Positions 1 through 7,421 of a DNA stretch of 23,232 bases are shown here, one piece after another. The notes below the pieces were generated by a model. It worked only from the letters and a program-made list of their open reading frames with translations. It searched no databases and was not told the DNA's origin. Numbering within the stretch: position 1 is the first letter of the stretch; each line of letters begins with the position of its first letter. Origin of the DNA: Symbiodinium natans (taxonomy: Eukaryota > Sar > Dinophyceae > Suessiales > Symbiodiniaceae); contig CAJNDS010001323.1 of assembly GCA_905221605.1 (NCBI GenBank), forward strand, positions 1 to 23,232, in the 5' to 3' direction. The translations under genes were made by a program, and so were the position numbers.

Positions 1-1
1 C

Positions 2-117
2 TGCCCAACCCAAGCTGTTCACTGTGTGTTCTTCCTGGCTGGAGCCCCTTCGCGCCAACCAAGCCTCGGTTCCTGGCCCATCCCTTCATAGCCCCTTCGC
101 CCCAACCCAAGCTGTCT
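2..117. repeat. Diverged duplication, 48-bp offset
   Basis: CCCCTTCGCGCCAACCAAGC (from 45) recurs as CCCCTTCGCCCCAACCCAAGC (from 93). CCCAACCCAAGCTGT appears at both about 4 and about 103. No coding signal is seen in the remainder, up to the first telomeric tract. Confidence 0.65.
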
Positions 118-331
118 AGCCGGACCCTGCCTCGTTTCCGTCTGCTGCAGCTTTGCGCCTGGTCCACGCACCTTGTGGAGGTCCCCAAAAGGGCGTGAGT
201 GCTGACTCATGTGATGCTTTGCAAAAAAAATTAAAAGGTTTTAACTCCTTGAGAGTTGTAAGTGGGCGGTCTTGGGGTGGGTAGGTCTGCAGACTACCGC
301 GCGCTCCCAAAGCGCGCTCCCGTTTGGCACG

Positions 332-354
332 CCCTAAACCCTAAACCCTAAACC
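332..354. repeat. Interstitial telomeric tract, CCCTAAA orientation
   Basis: Three perfect CCCTAAA heptamers, then CTCTCTATACCTCTCTA-like drift. Just upstream GCGCGCTCCC is duplicated (about 299-321). Confidence 0.9.
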
Positions 355-1018
355 TCTCTATACCTCTCTATCATAATGAATTTAAACCCTAATTCAAACG
401 GTGATTTTCGGCCTCAAAAGTGGGCAATGGTGATTTTCCTTTTCCCCGAGTTTTTTCAAGGTTTTTCAAGGTTTTTCAGAGTTTTTCAGTGTTTTTCAAG
501 GTTTTTCAATGTTTTTCAGGATATTTCAAGGTTTTTAACTCAATTCTGATGAAGGGCCGCCCCCGCGACCTTTTCACAGCCTAATTTTGGTCAAGGGGGG
601 GGGTCGTATTTTTCAATTTTAAAGGCAAAATAGTCTTCGGAGACCCCCCCTTGCCTCAAACTCCGACCCCCCTTGAGAGGGAAAGTTTGCCTCCAAAAAC
701 ACCCCAAATGAGGGGGACCCCAGGATCGGCCCGGGTCCCAGTTAAAAATGCGATTTTTTAGTACTGAAATCGACGGTTCTGGGTGGGCTCTCGTTTTCTT
801 GATTTTTGACCAAAACCGAGCCTTCACCGACAGGGGCTTCTAAACCGTAGGGTTTAGGGCCCTAAGAGCATAAAGGGCCTATTGTGGGCCTTAGATTAGA
901 TTTCGGGTTTTGGGTCCGTCAAAAACCAAAATATTTTTCTAATGTTACGGGATCCAAAGGGTATTCGATACCAGAGTAGCGAGCTTGACTAGTGAATGCT
1001 TGAACTGGAGATGCTGAA
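355..1018. other. Unique spacer, no gene seen
   Basis: Apart from the decamer repeat it holds G7-9 and C7 runs near 594-665 and isolated telomeric words. An open minus-strand frame (591-827) lacks family resemblance and overlaps homopolymers. Confidence 0.6.
451..536. repeat. Perfectly phased 10-bp T-tract repeat
   Basis: Nine decamers of the form GTTTTTCAAG in exact 10-bp register, with changes mostly in the last two positions. T5 runs spaced by one helical turn are the classical arrangement for intrinsically curved DNA. Confidence 0.9.
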
Positions 1019-1041
1019 CCCTAAACCCTAAACCCTAAACC
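1019..1041. repeat. Interstitial telomeric tract, CCCTAAA orientation
   Basis: Three tandem heptamers between unrelated flanks. Confidence 0.9.
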
Positions 1042-1171
1042 GCAACAGCATACCGAACCTGAAGGCCTTTCACCATCCAGCAAAAAGGTCCCGCTAGCCC
1101 AAGCCCCCAATACCAATCCGCCATCACCGTTAACCCTAAAATGCATAAAGGGTTTAGGGTTTAGGGTAGGT

Positions 1172-1317
1172 TTACTTGGAGGTTCATGGTACTTATTAAC
1201 CAATCAAAACGGTACTTATAACCCACTTACAAGCCCCTTAAGTGCCCTAATATGCTTATAAGTGCAGTTACAAGTACAGTCATCATTAGCTACTAAGTAC
1301 CATGAACCGCCAAGTAA
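1172..1317. repeat. Foldback (MITE-like) element between telomeric tracts
   Basis: Terminal inverted repeats at 1172-1198 and 1291-1317 match at 25 of 27 positions. The 92-bp interior has further short palindromic motifs (CTTATAAGTG, ACTTACAAG). TTTAGGG repeats lie outside both arms in the same orientation, as if the element had inserted into one tract. No transposase is present. Confidence 0.75.
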
Positions 1318-1359
1318 GGTTTAGGGTTTGGGGTTTGGGGTTTAGGGTTTAGGGTTTAG
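1317..1359. repeat. Interstitial telomeric tract, TTTAGGG orientation
   Basis: Six heptamers, two of them TTTGGGG variants. The tract abuts the right arm of the foldback at 1172-1317; a second short TTTAGGG tract (1150-1168) abuts its left arm. Confidence 0.88.
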
Positions 1360-2235
1360 CAAAGGAAGCCTCCACCTTAAAGACCCAGATATCTCAGTGT
1401 CCGACTCTGCAAAACTTCCGAGGATGTAATTCATCTCCATCCATTCCCGCGTCCTCGAAAGTAACACTCACGAAGGCTCCCAGGACCCCCCCCTACAGAG
1501 GGTTTGGGGGTCTTGGGATTTTGGGGGTTTGGGGGCTTGGGGTTTGGGGCTTAAACCTCCGACAAAGGTTGGTACCATCTGAGGTTCTTACTTTCCTTGG
1601 GGCTGTTGATGGCCCAAGCGCCTTAGGGCTTTCCGAGACAGCCCAAACCCCAGCGGCCCGTATTTCCATGTAAACCCGAATCAGTTCAAGCCGAAACCGA
1701 GTCGTGCGTTAAACCCTTTGAATCTCGTTATGGGTAGGTTCCCTTATCAGGGAAGAAGGGAAATTGAACATTCTCCCGGAAATTAGGTTGTGGGCCAAGC
1801 AGGGTGGATTCCATCTAAAGTGAGAAGACGCCATCCCCTCCCAGGTGGGCCTAATTTTTTTTGATCCCTTGAAGTGGGACGTGTTTAGGGTTTAGGGGGT
1901 TTAGGGGTCCTTCGGGTTTAGGGGTTTATATAGGGGTTCTTAAGGGTTTAGGGTTTGGGGGTTCAGGGTTTAGGGGTTCAGGGTAAGTTGAGGGTTTAGG
2001 GCTTACGTTTCCTGACCCCCCCAAGGCTGTCAAGTCCTGGATTGCCACAGCACCTTGCCTTACTTCTCCACTAACCAAGGCGGACAAAAAGGCTAAACTT
2101 CATGTTTTCCCACTCAATAAGGAAACCCAAAAGGTTTGAAGTTCAACTATAGGCCAAGTAAGTTGCTTCTTGGGGCATCCAGCGCCGAGAGCCGGCACCC
2201 AGTTTTCGGCACCGAGATGCCGCCTTCAAAGTTAG
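1360..2235. other. Spacer with decayed telomeric words, no gene seen
   Basis: Degenerate GGGTTTGGGG-type stretches at about 1500-1550 and 1884-2000 lie within otherwise unique DNA. Confidence 0.6.
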
Positions 2236-2368
2236 GGTCTAGGGTTTAGGGTTTAGGGTTTAGGGTTTCGGGTTTCGGGTTTAGGGTTTAGGGTTTAGAG
2301 TTTAGGGTTTAGGGTTTAGGGTTTAGGGTTTCGGGTTCAGGGTTTCCCTAAACCCTGAGCCCTACACC
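2236..2368. repeat. Long telomeric tract with an internal head-to-head flip
   Basis: About 15 TTTAGGG-type heptamers, with TTTCGGG and TTTAGAG variants, run to about 2344. They then switch to CCCTAAACCCTGAGCCCTACACCC in the opposite orientation. The switch is abrupt, with no spacer. Confidence 0.9.
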
Positions 2369-2419
2369 CGGGTGGGTTGATTTGGGTCGCATTTCGGGCA
2401 GTCGAGCTTGTTTTGTATT

Positions 2420-2436
2420 GGGGGGGGGGGGGGGGG
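2420..2436. repeat. Poly-G run of 17
   Basis: Seventeen consecutive G; its length is unreliable in any assembly. Confidence 0.85.
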
Positions 2437-2611
2437 TGCAATAGTGTGGAAACTTCCTACGTTTGGGAGGCCATAGATGTCAGCCGAGTCCAGGGCTTAC
2501 TACTATTTCCTTAAGAACCCCCCCTCAAGGCATGTTCCTTGGTGGTAAGGGGGCTGGGCGAAATACCCTCTTCTTTTCATGCGTGCATTCATGCGCGCCT
2601 CAACCCTAAGG

Positions 2612-2632
2612 CCCTAAACCCTAAACCCTACA
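2612..2632. repeat. Short telomeric tract, CCCTAAA orientation
   Basis: Three heptamers (GCCCTAAACCCTAAACCCTA), preceded by a diverged CAACCCTAAG. Confidence 0.85.
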
Positions 2633-3162
2633 GCCTAAATCTTGCCCAACATCTTCTCGATGCCTTAAACTTGAAAGCCCTCTCAACCCCAAGATCCCAA
2701 TCCCTATAAAGCCCTGTGAACCCCATAAGCCCTATAGGGTTTTACAAGGGTTTAGGGTTTAGGGCTCTAAACAGCCGTATAAACCCTATAACTTTGTTGT
2801 CCAGTAACCTGGGGGAATTAAAGGCGAACCTTTGGGATTCGAAAGGGATTATACTACCCCAAAAAGGTTAAAGGTTACCTATGCTAGTGGATAAGCTCTA
2901 AACCTACAAACCCTTTTGGGACGGTCCCAAGGACGGCATTCAAGCCCTAGCTACTTGCTTAAGAACCCCAAAAGCATACAAGACAATAATCCCTGTCTTA
3001 CCCTTACAAGAAAGAAATTCTTTATTTACTTTTTTTGGGGGTTCTTAAACTAGGATGGCCCTTAAAACCCTCTGAAAAAACATTCCTGAATGTGATCCTC
3101 TTAAACCCAAGAAGGGAAAATATAAAATACCACAAGGGCCTACCGAGTAAACAAATGGTAGT

Positions 3163-3274
3163 TAAACCCTGAGCCCTAAACCCTAAACCCTAAACCCTGA
3201 GCCCTAAACCCTAAACCCTAAACCCTAAACCCTAAACCCTAAACCCTAAACCCTAAACCCTAAACCCTACACCC
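3163..3274. repeat. Long telomeric tract, CCCTAAA orientation
   Basis: About 15 heptamers. The variant CCCTGAG occurs twice with three perfect units between, which suggests a block duplication within the tract. Confidence 0.92.
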
Positions 3275-3359
3275 CCCTTCCTCTGTGCCTGCAGAGAGTC
3301 GCCTCACTGCTCCGCGCACGTGCCGGAGCTGGGCTGCCATCACGACAAGGCTTCCAACT

Positions 3360-3407
3360 GGGTTTAGGGTTTAGAGTTTAGGGTTCAGGGTTCATGGTTT
3401 AGGGTTT
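3360..3407. repeat. Degenerate telomeric tract, TTTAGGG orientation
   Basis: About six heptamers with TTTAGAG, TTCAGGG and TTCATGG variants. Confidence 0.8.
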
Positions 3408-3681
3408 TTGTTCGCTCCAGGTCAAGGGTTTAGGGTCCAACTGGGCAATGTTTCAGGGGCTGAGGGTGCAGAGGTTGCATTCTTGTTGTCAGTCAGGAAC
3501 CAGAGATAAGAGTGCCCTATGTAGTCCTCAAGAGCTTAATTTTTCTGTGGGATCAGCATTCCCAGGGTTCTTTTCGGTGGCGAAGAGCCGATGTGTTTGC
3601 TTGTTGGCTCGGGTTGCGGGTTTACAGCGCACAAGCTATGTGCGCTTATGGTGCATGCGTTAGGGTTTCGTTGCTCATGCT

Positions 3682-3729
3682 CCCTAAACCCTAAACCCTA
3701 AACCCTAAACCCTAAACCCTAAACCCTAA
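3682..3729. repeat. Telomeric tract, CCCTAAA orientation
   Basis: Seven perfect heptamers with sharp edges. Confidence 0.92.
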
Positions 3730-4066
3730 AGTAGGCAAGGGCACACTGCCATGATTTGAGCACAAAGCAGGTCCATGTTGTGCCTTCAGGACCTTCAGTC
3801 CCTGTGTCGTCCAGGACGAGGCTGTATGGCCAGACTTTCCGAAAATCGAGGTACCCTTGTTTAAGGAGATTCTCTTCAATTTGGGGCCATAAAGGGGGTA
3901 TCCCCCTATTTTGGGAACTGCCCATCTCCCCTCATAGTCACCATGCAAACGACCCGAAAAAATCAGTCTAAGCCAAACAGTCAGGCCCTAAGTTGCGTGG
4001 CCCTAATCACGTCAAAGCCCGAGACCACCAACAGCTTCGCCACTCACCCAAACGTTGTCGGGCTCT

Positions 4067-4206
4067 CATGGGTTTAGGTTATATTGGCTGGTGGTCTCTT
4101 TAGCTGTTACCCTTATACCTGAGTAGAGCCCCTAGATACCTTAATAAGAACCCGGATATATGCCCTATAAAACAGAAACCCTCCTGAAAGAGACCACCAA
4201 CCCATG
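4067..4206. repeat. Imperfect foldback element
   Basis: GGTGGTCTCTTT (4090-4101) and AAAGAGACCACC (4187-4198) are perfect inverted partners. CATGGG at 4067 pairs with CCCATG at 4201 if about 16 extra bases in the left arm are looped out. Another copy of GAGACCACCAAC lies at 4021. Confidence 0.55.
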
Positions 4207-4344
4207 TAAGGTTTAGGTCACCAAGATCTTAGCCTTTGCGCCGAGGCACTTCTGAACTGTGCTCAGGGCGTTCGGGAACAGGTTACAAAAATAGGGGACC
4301 CGTATGTTGTAGACCCAAAGTAGCAGGATTCCCTTAAAATAAGG

Positions 4345-4380
4345 AACCCTAAACCCTAAACCCTAAACCCTAAACCCCAA
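4345..4380. repeat. Telomeric tract, CCCTAAA orientation
   Basis: About five heptamers ending in a CCCCAAT variant. Confidence 0.9.
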
Positions 4381-4499
4381 TAAGGTACCCGGTACCCCTA
4401 ACTTCGGAAACCCCCACATTAAGTACCAGGATGGTGGGCCGGGAGGGCGCTGGCCACCTTCCCTTTGTGAGGCCTCGTATTTCAGGGCTTTAATTGCTG

Positions 4500-4600
4500 C
4501 GGTTTAGGGTTTAGGGTTTAGGGTTTAGGGTTTAGGGTCTAGGGTCTAGGGTCTAGGGTCTAGGGTCTAGGGTCTAGGGCTTAGGGTTTAGGGTTTAGGG
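4500..4600. repeat. Telomeric tract with a homogenised TCTAGGG block
   Basis: TTTAGGG heptamers, then six consecutive TCTAGGG units (4538-4579), then CTTAGGG and TTTAGGG again. The block of one variant points to local amplification after the tract formed. Confidence 0.93.
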
Positions 4601-4704
4601 CCCCACAAACCCTAACCTTACAGCGGCACATCGACCCCCTCAACGTAACATCCTATAAGCCCTCCATCTTTTTTCCTGGGCTTGAGGACTAGACAGCTCT
4701 TCAT

Positions 4705-4774
4705 CCCTAAACCCCAAACCCTAAACCCTAAACCCTAAACCCCAAACCCTAAACCCTACACCCCAACCCCTAAA
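4705..4774. repeat. Telomeric tract, CCCTAAA orientation
   Basis: About nine heptamers with CCCCAAA and CCCTACA variants at intervals. Confidence 0.9.
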
Positions 4775-4895
4775 CCTGGTGCCCCTTTTTCCACATAATC
4801 CTCAACGACACAGCGCTTACAACTGGGTCCCTGGCAACAAACCGACTACACGGCTTGGCATGCTAATTCGCTGATTTGCAAATTTTCAAGACAGA

Positions 4896-4980
4896 GGGGT
4901 TTAGGGTTTGGGGTTTGGGGTTCAGGGTTTAGGGTTTAGGGTTTAGGGTTTAGGGTTTAGGGTTTAGGGTTTAGGGTTAC
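4896..4980. repeat. Telomeric tract, TTTAGGG orientation
   Basis: About 11-12 heptamers. The left end has TTTGGGG and TTCAGGG variants and the right end is perfect. Confidence 0.92.
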
Positions 4981-5099
4981 CCTGTAAGAACCCACGGTGC
5001 CATGGCCCGCAGGATATGGAAAATCTGAGTTGGACTCCCGAAATTTCGGAGAGCTCTCCACGGCCTCCACTCTAACCTTCGGAATGTGTGGCCGTCCTG

Positions 5100-5132
5100 A
5101 GGGTTTGGGGTTTAGGGTTTAGGGTTTAGGGC
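5100..5132. repeat. Telomeric tract just past the gene's stop codon
   Basis: Four to five TTTAGGG-type heptamers about 35 bp beyond the minus-strand stop codon, so probably in or next to the 3' UTR. Confidence 0.88.
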
Positions 5133-5166
5133 ACTTTGTTGTGCCACGTAGTTTGTCACCATCCTT

Positions 5167-6082
5167 TCAAGGAGTGGAGATGTCGGCAGCGGGCAAACAC
5201 CGCCACAGCAAAAAAGTAACTACACCCATGAGAGGAACCGTGACTGGCGACGAATATGCTTTGTGTCCGAAGTGATGCAAGAAGAGGTTCGAATTGAACG
5301 ACTCGGCTGCCGCGAAGCAAAAAAACATGAGCGTGCCTGTTGCCACCAGCCCTACAGACAGCAGCACTTGCGTGCGCATTGTTGGTGACTGGCCGCCACC
5401 TTTGAATTTGTACATGAGGCGAAGCATAAAGAACAGAATGCAGGGAAACACCATGAGCCAATAGCTGACGACTGCGCTGCTCATGAGAACCAAGCCGCCA
5501 ACATCAAATTCGTGCCGAATCCAGCCACCGAGAAAGATGTCAATGGAAACCCAACCAACCGGGCTCGTTGCTTGCACGATACGGAAGTAGGAGAAGACCT
5601 CGTTGGTGAGATGATGGACCAATGTTTTTAGTAGCCTATCTTGCACCAGCGCCTCGAACTGCTCGGTGGACCCGAACCAAGCAGAGATGCAGCGCAAGAT
5701 GATGTTGCGGTCACAAATCATCTTGTCACCAGTATATTCGTTTACATGACCGCAATCGCAACACTGAGATTTAGCGTGCTCAATTCTAAACTGGCTGAGT
5801 TGCTGCTGCATCACAATGATGCTGCGGCAGTGTGCAAGAACAACATACGCCAGCAGTGTCATGCACGGGAAAGCGAGGGAACTCACCATGAGCGTACCCC
5901 ACGGAAAAAGCCCCAGCTGTGAACATACGAATCCAAGCACCACAATGCACAGGCCCATCTGGGCTATCAACAATGCGGGGCCCACGAAAATTGGGCAGAC
6001 CACCAAAGATTTGCTCGTATTTGTGTCGTGGCTATGCAGGAAGGCGGCCAGTTCGAACACGCACCAAAGTCTCGAGGTGTAC
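5167..6082 (-). CDS. Exon 2 of the same membrane protein (residues 198-502, C-terminal part)
   Basis: This exon joins exon 1 in phase: codon 198 is split AC|G, and total coding length is 1,509 nt including TGA at 5167-5169. It opens with TSRLWCVFELAAFL, completing the motif begun in exon 1. Seen after that: hydrophobic segments at about residues 229-253, 261-281, 393-419, 436-456 and 478-492, giving about seven in the whole protein. A Cys/His cluster at about residues 305-321 (CCDCGH then GDKMICDR) could bind metal. It is followed by AWFGSTEQFEALVQ, a pattern I recall downstream of such clusters in dinoflagellate relatives. Glu208 in WCVFEL sits where TIR domains carry their catalytic glutamate; that is a motif-level analogy, not a demonstrated fold or activity. 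Telomeric heptamers begin only about 35 bp beyond the stop. A membrane location is inferred from hydrophobicity alone. Confidence 0.77.
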
Positions 6083-6146
6083 CTTAGCTTCTTTTTTTTA
6101 AAGGTGTACCTTAGCTTGTGTATGTATGTATGAGGTGTACCTGAGC
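6074..6146 (-). repeat. Triplicated 3' splice-site repeat
   Basis: Three near-copies of GGTGTACCTTAGCTT (plus strand) lie at 6074-6090, 6101-6117 and 6132-6146. Read on the gene strand, each gives CTAAG|GTACACC or CTCAG|GTACACC. The copy nearest the exon gives the family-like junction. The middle copy would add 27 nt in frame (nine residues, Lys-rich). The most distant would shift the frame and reach a stop. A TATG microsatellite lies between the second and third copies. Confidence 0.7.
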
Positions 6147-6213
6147 GTCGGAATGTAGGATTGGTAAACGATACCAGCTTGCACCAAGGTGAGCTAGAAA
6201 AGATACGACGAAT

Positions 6214-6312
6214 CCTAAACCCTAAACCCTAAACCCTAAACCCTAAACCCTAAACCCTAAACCCTAAACCCTAAACCCTAAACCCTAAACCCTAAACCCT
6301 AAACCCTAAACC
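6214..6312. repeat. Perfect intronic telomeric tract, about 14 heptamers
   Basis: The longest perfect run in the window, CCCTAAA on the plus strand. It lies inside the intron, so the minus-strand transcript would carry UUUAGGG repeats near the 3' splice site. Confidence 0.95.
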
Positions 6313-6384
6313 GACGATTCCTCGGCCTCCGCGGGAGCCAGCAACCGCAACTGCCAGCAGCCGTGACAGCAAAATAGAGACATT

Positions 6385-6517
6385 CGGTTGACACTATAAA
6401 TCCTGCATGACTCTAGGCTTTAGGGTTTAGGGTTTAGGGTTTCCTGCATGACCCTAAACCCTAGGAATTATGGTTGTTTGGTATCGTAGAGTCATGCAGG
6501 ATTTATAGTATCAACCG
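6385..6517. repeat. Intronic foldback with a telomeric core
   Basis: Inverted arms at 6385-6415 and 6487-6517 match at 30 of 31 positions. The interior holds a TTTAGGG run, a third copy of the TTTCCTGCATGA arm segment, then CCCTAAACCCTA in the opposite orientation, so the core is itself palindromic. Confidence 0.8.
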
Positions 6518-6520
6518 TTC

Positions 6521-6644
6521 CTTGGGATGTTCCCCCTTATACTCACAGTCCTTATAGGGATTCTAATCGGGGGTACTCTTCTAATCAAGGGTGCTATACT
6601 CCCTATCAAGGACTGTTAATTCGTATAAGGGGGAACATCCCAAG
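6521..6644. repeat. Second intronic foldback
   Basis: Perfect 22-bp inverted arms at 6521-6542 and 6623-6644. An inner imperfect pair (ACAGTCCTTATAGGGA against TCCCTATCAAGGACTGT) extends the stem. Only three bases separate it from the preceding foldback. Confidence 0.8.
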
Positions 6645-6802
6645 TAATTACGAACAAACACAAGGCCAGCAGCCCCCAAACAGTGAAGCACAGGATTTTA
6701 CTTGAAGAAGGATTCTGTATGCCTTGAATCCCCTCTGCAACAACAATGAGCACCCGCCTTTTTTAAAGTCCTCTTTTCTTGGAATGGGTACCCCCCCTCT
6801 AG

Positions 6803-6875
6803 CCCTAAACCCTAAACCCTAAACCCTAAACCCTAAACCCTAAACCCTAAACCCTAAACCCTAAACCCTAAACCC
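6803..6875. repeat. Intronic telomeric tract, CCCTAAA orientation
   Basis: About ten perfect heptamers following a C-run (TACCCCCCCTCTAG). Confidence 0.93.
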
Positions 6876-6968
6876 ACAGGTGTCCGGGAGCGGACGGTGC
6901 ATCAGTACCAGAGGAATTTGGGCCCGACCAAGCGGCCCCCCAACCACCCCTGCAAAACTTGTTTTGTG

Positions 6969-7098
6969 TTCAGGGTTCAGGGTTCAGGGTTCAGGGTTCA
7001 GGGTTCGGGGTTCGGGGTTCAGGGTTCAGGGTTCAGGGTTTAGGGTTTAGGGTTTAGGGTTTAGGGTTCAGCGTTTAGGGTGTAGGGTTTAGGGTTTG
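6969..7098. repeat. Intronic variant telomeric tract, TTCAGGG-rich
   Basis: Five TTCAGGG, two TTCGGGG, three TTCAGGG and four TTTAGGG units, then single odd variants. Variants sit in blocks rather than being scattered. The orientation is opposite to the tract at 6803-6875. Confidence 0.93.
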
Positions 7099-7191
7099 TT
7101 TTTCACCCTTCCCGTCGCGTAATACTTCCTGCCTACTCGTCCCTCCCTACCCCTACTTCCCCAGCCCCCCAACCTGTCAACCCTGCCCCCT

Positions 7192-7212
7192 CAACCCTAA
7201 ACCCTAAACCCT
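7192..7212. repeat. Short intronic telomeric tract, CCCTAAA orientation
   Basis: Two to three heptamers after a C-rich, pyrimidine-dominated stretch (about 7130-7190). Confidence 0.8.
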
Positions 7213-7421
7213 TTCGGGGTTGTGCTTGCTTGTTTTTCTTGTTTTTCCACTCCCACATGTGGCGTGCCTGGTTTTAATGTGAGCTCGCGACAACAGGATC
7301 CCCAAAAAGCTTGTTTTCGTTGCACAGGCGCGACACTCGTGTCAACTTATACCTTTGTTTAGCTGGTGCCTGGACTTTCTTCTGCTACGTTTTCCATATC
7401 CGATACACAATTCCAAGGTAC

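Larger units (their letters stand above)
2369..3162. other. Spacer, no gene seen
   Basis: Unique DNA with scattered CCCTATAA/TATAGGG words, including the palindrome-like AAGCCCTATAGGGTTTT near 2727 and a short GTAACCT/AGGTTAC inverted pair around 2811-2880. Confidence 0.55.
3408..4344. other. Spacers around a telomeric tract, no supported gene
   Basis: Small open frames (60-78 codons) occur on both strands on either side of the tract at 3682. They overlap each other and none resembles a known family. Confidence 0.5.
6083..7421 (-). other. Intron of 1,339 nt filled with telomeric repeats and foldbacks
   Basis: The ends are GT (7421-7420) and AG (6084-6083). Splicing keeps frame and restores the family motif between Tyr199 and RLWC. 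No pyrimidine tract precedes the acceptor; the sequence is A-rich (AAAAAAAAGAAGCTAAG). The tetramer GTAC occurs immediately at both junctions, as seen for some inserted introns. Inside lie telomeric tracts at 6214-6312, 6418-6442, 6803-6875 and 6969-7098, and inverted-repeat elements at 6385-6517 and 6521-6644. No coding sequence is recognised within it. Not confirmed by transcript data. Confidence 0.7.

Noticed and set aside
3163-3274. True chromosome end
   Set aside because: Telomeric runs are short, internal, in both orientations, and followed by about 20 kb of further sequence including a gene and a satellite-like array.
3448-3948. Small frames flanking the telomeric tract at 3682
   Set aside because: Some start or end inside heptamers; overlapping on both strands and without recognisable motifs.
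5641-6133. Plus-strand frames opposite exon 2
   Set aside because: Antisense shadows of the minus-strand gene, with no family resemblance.
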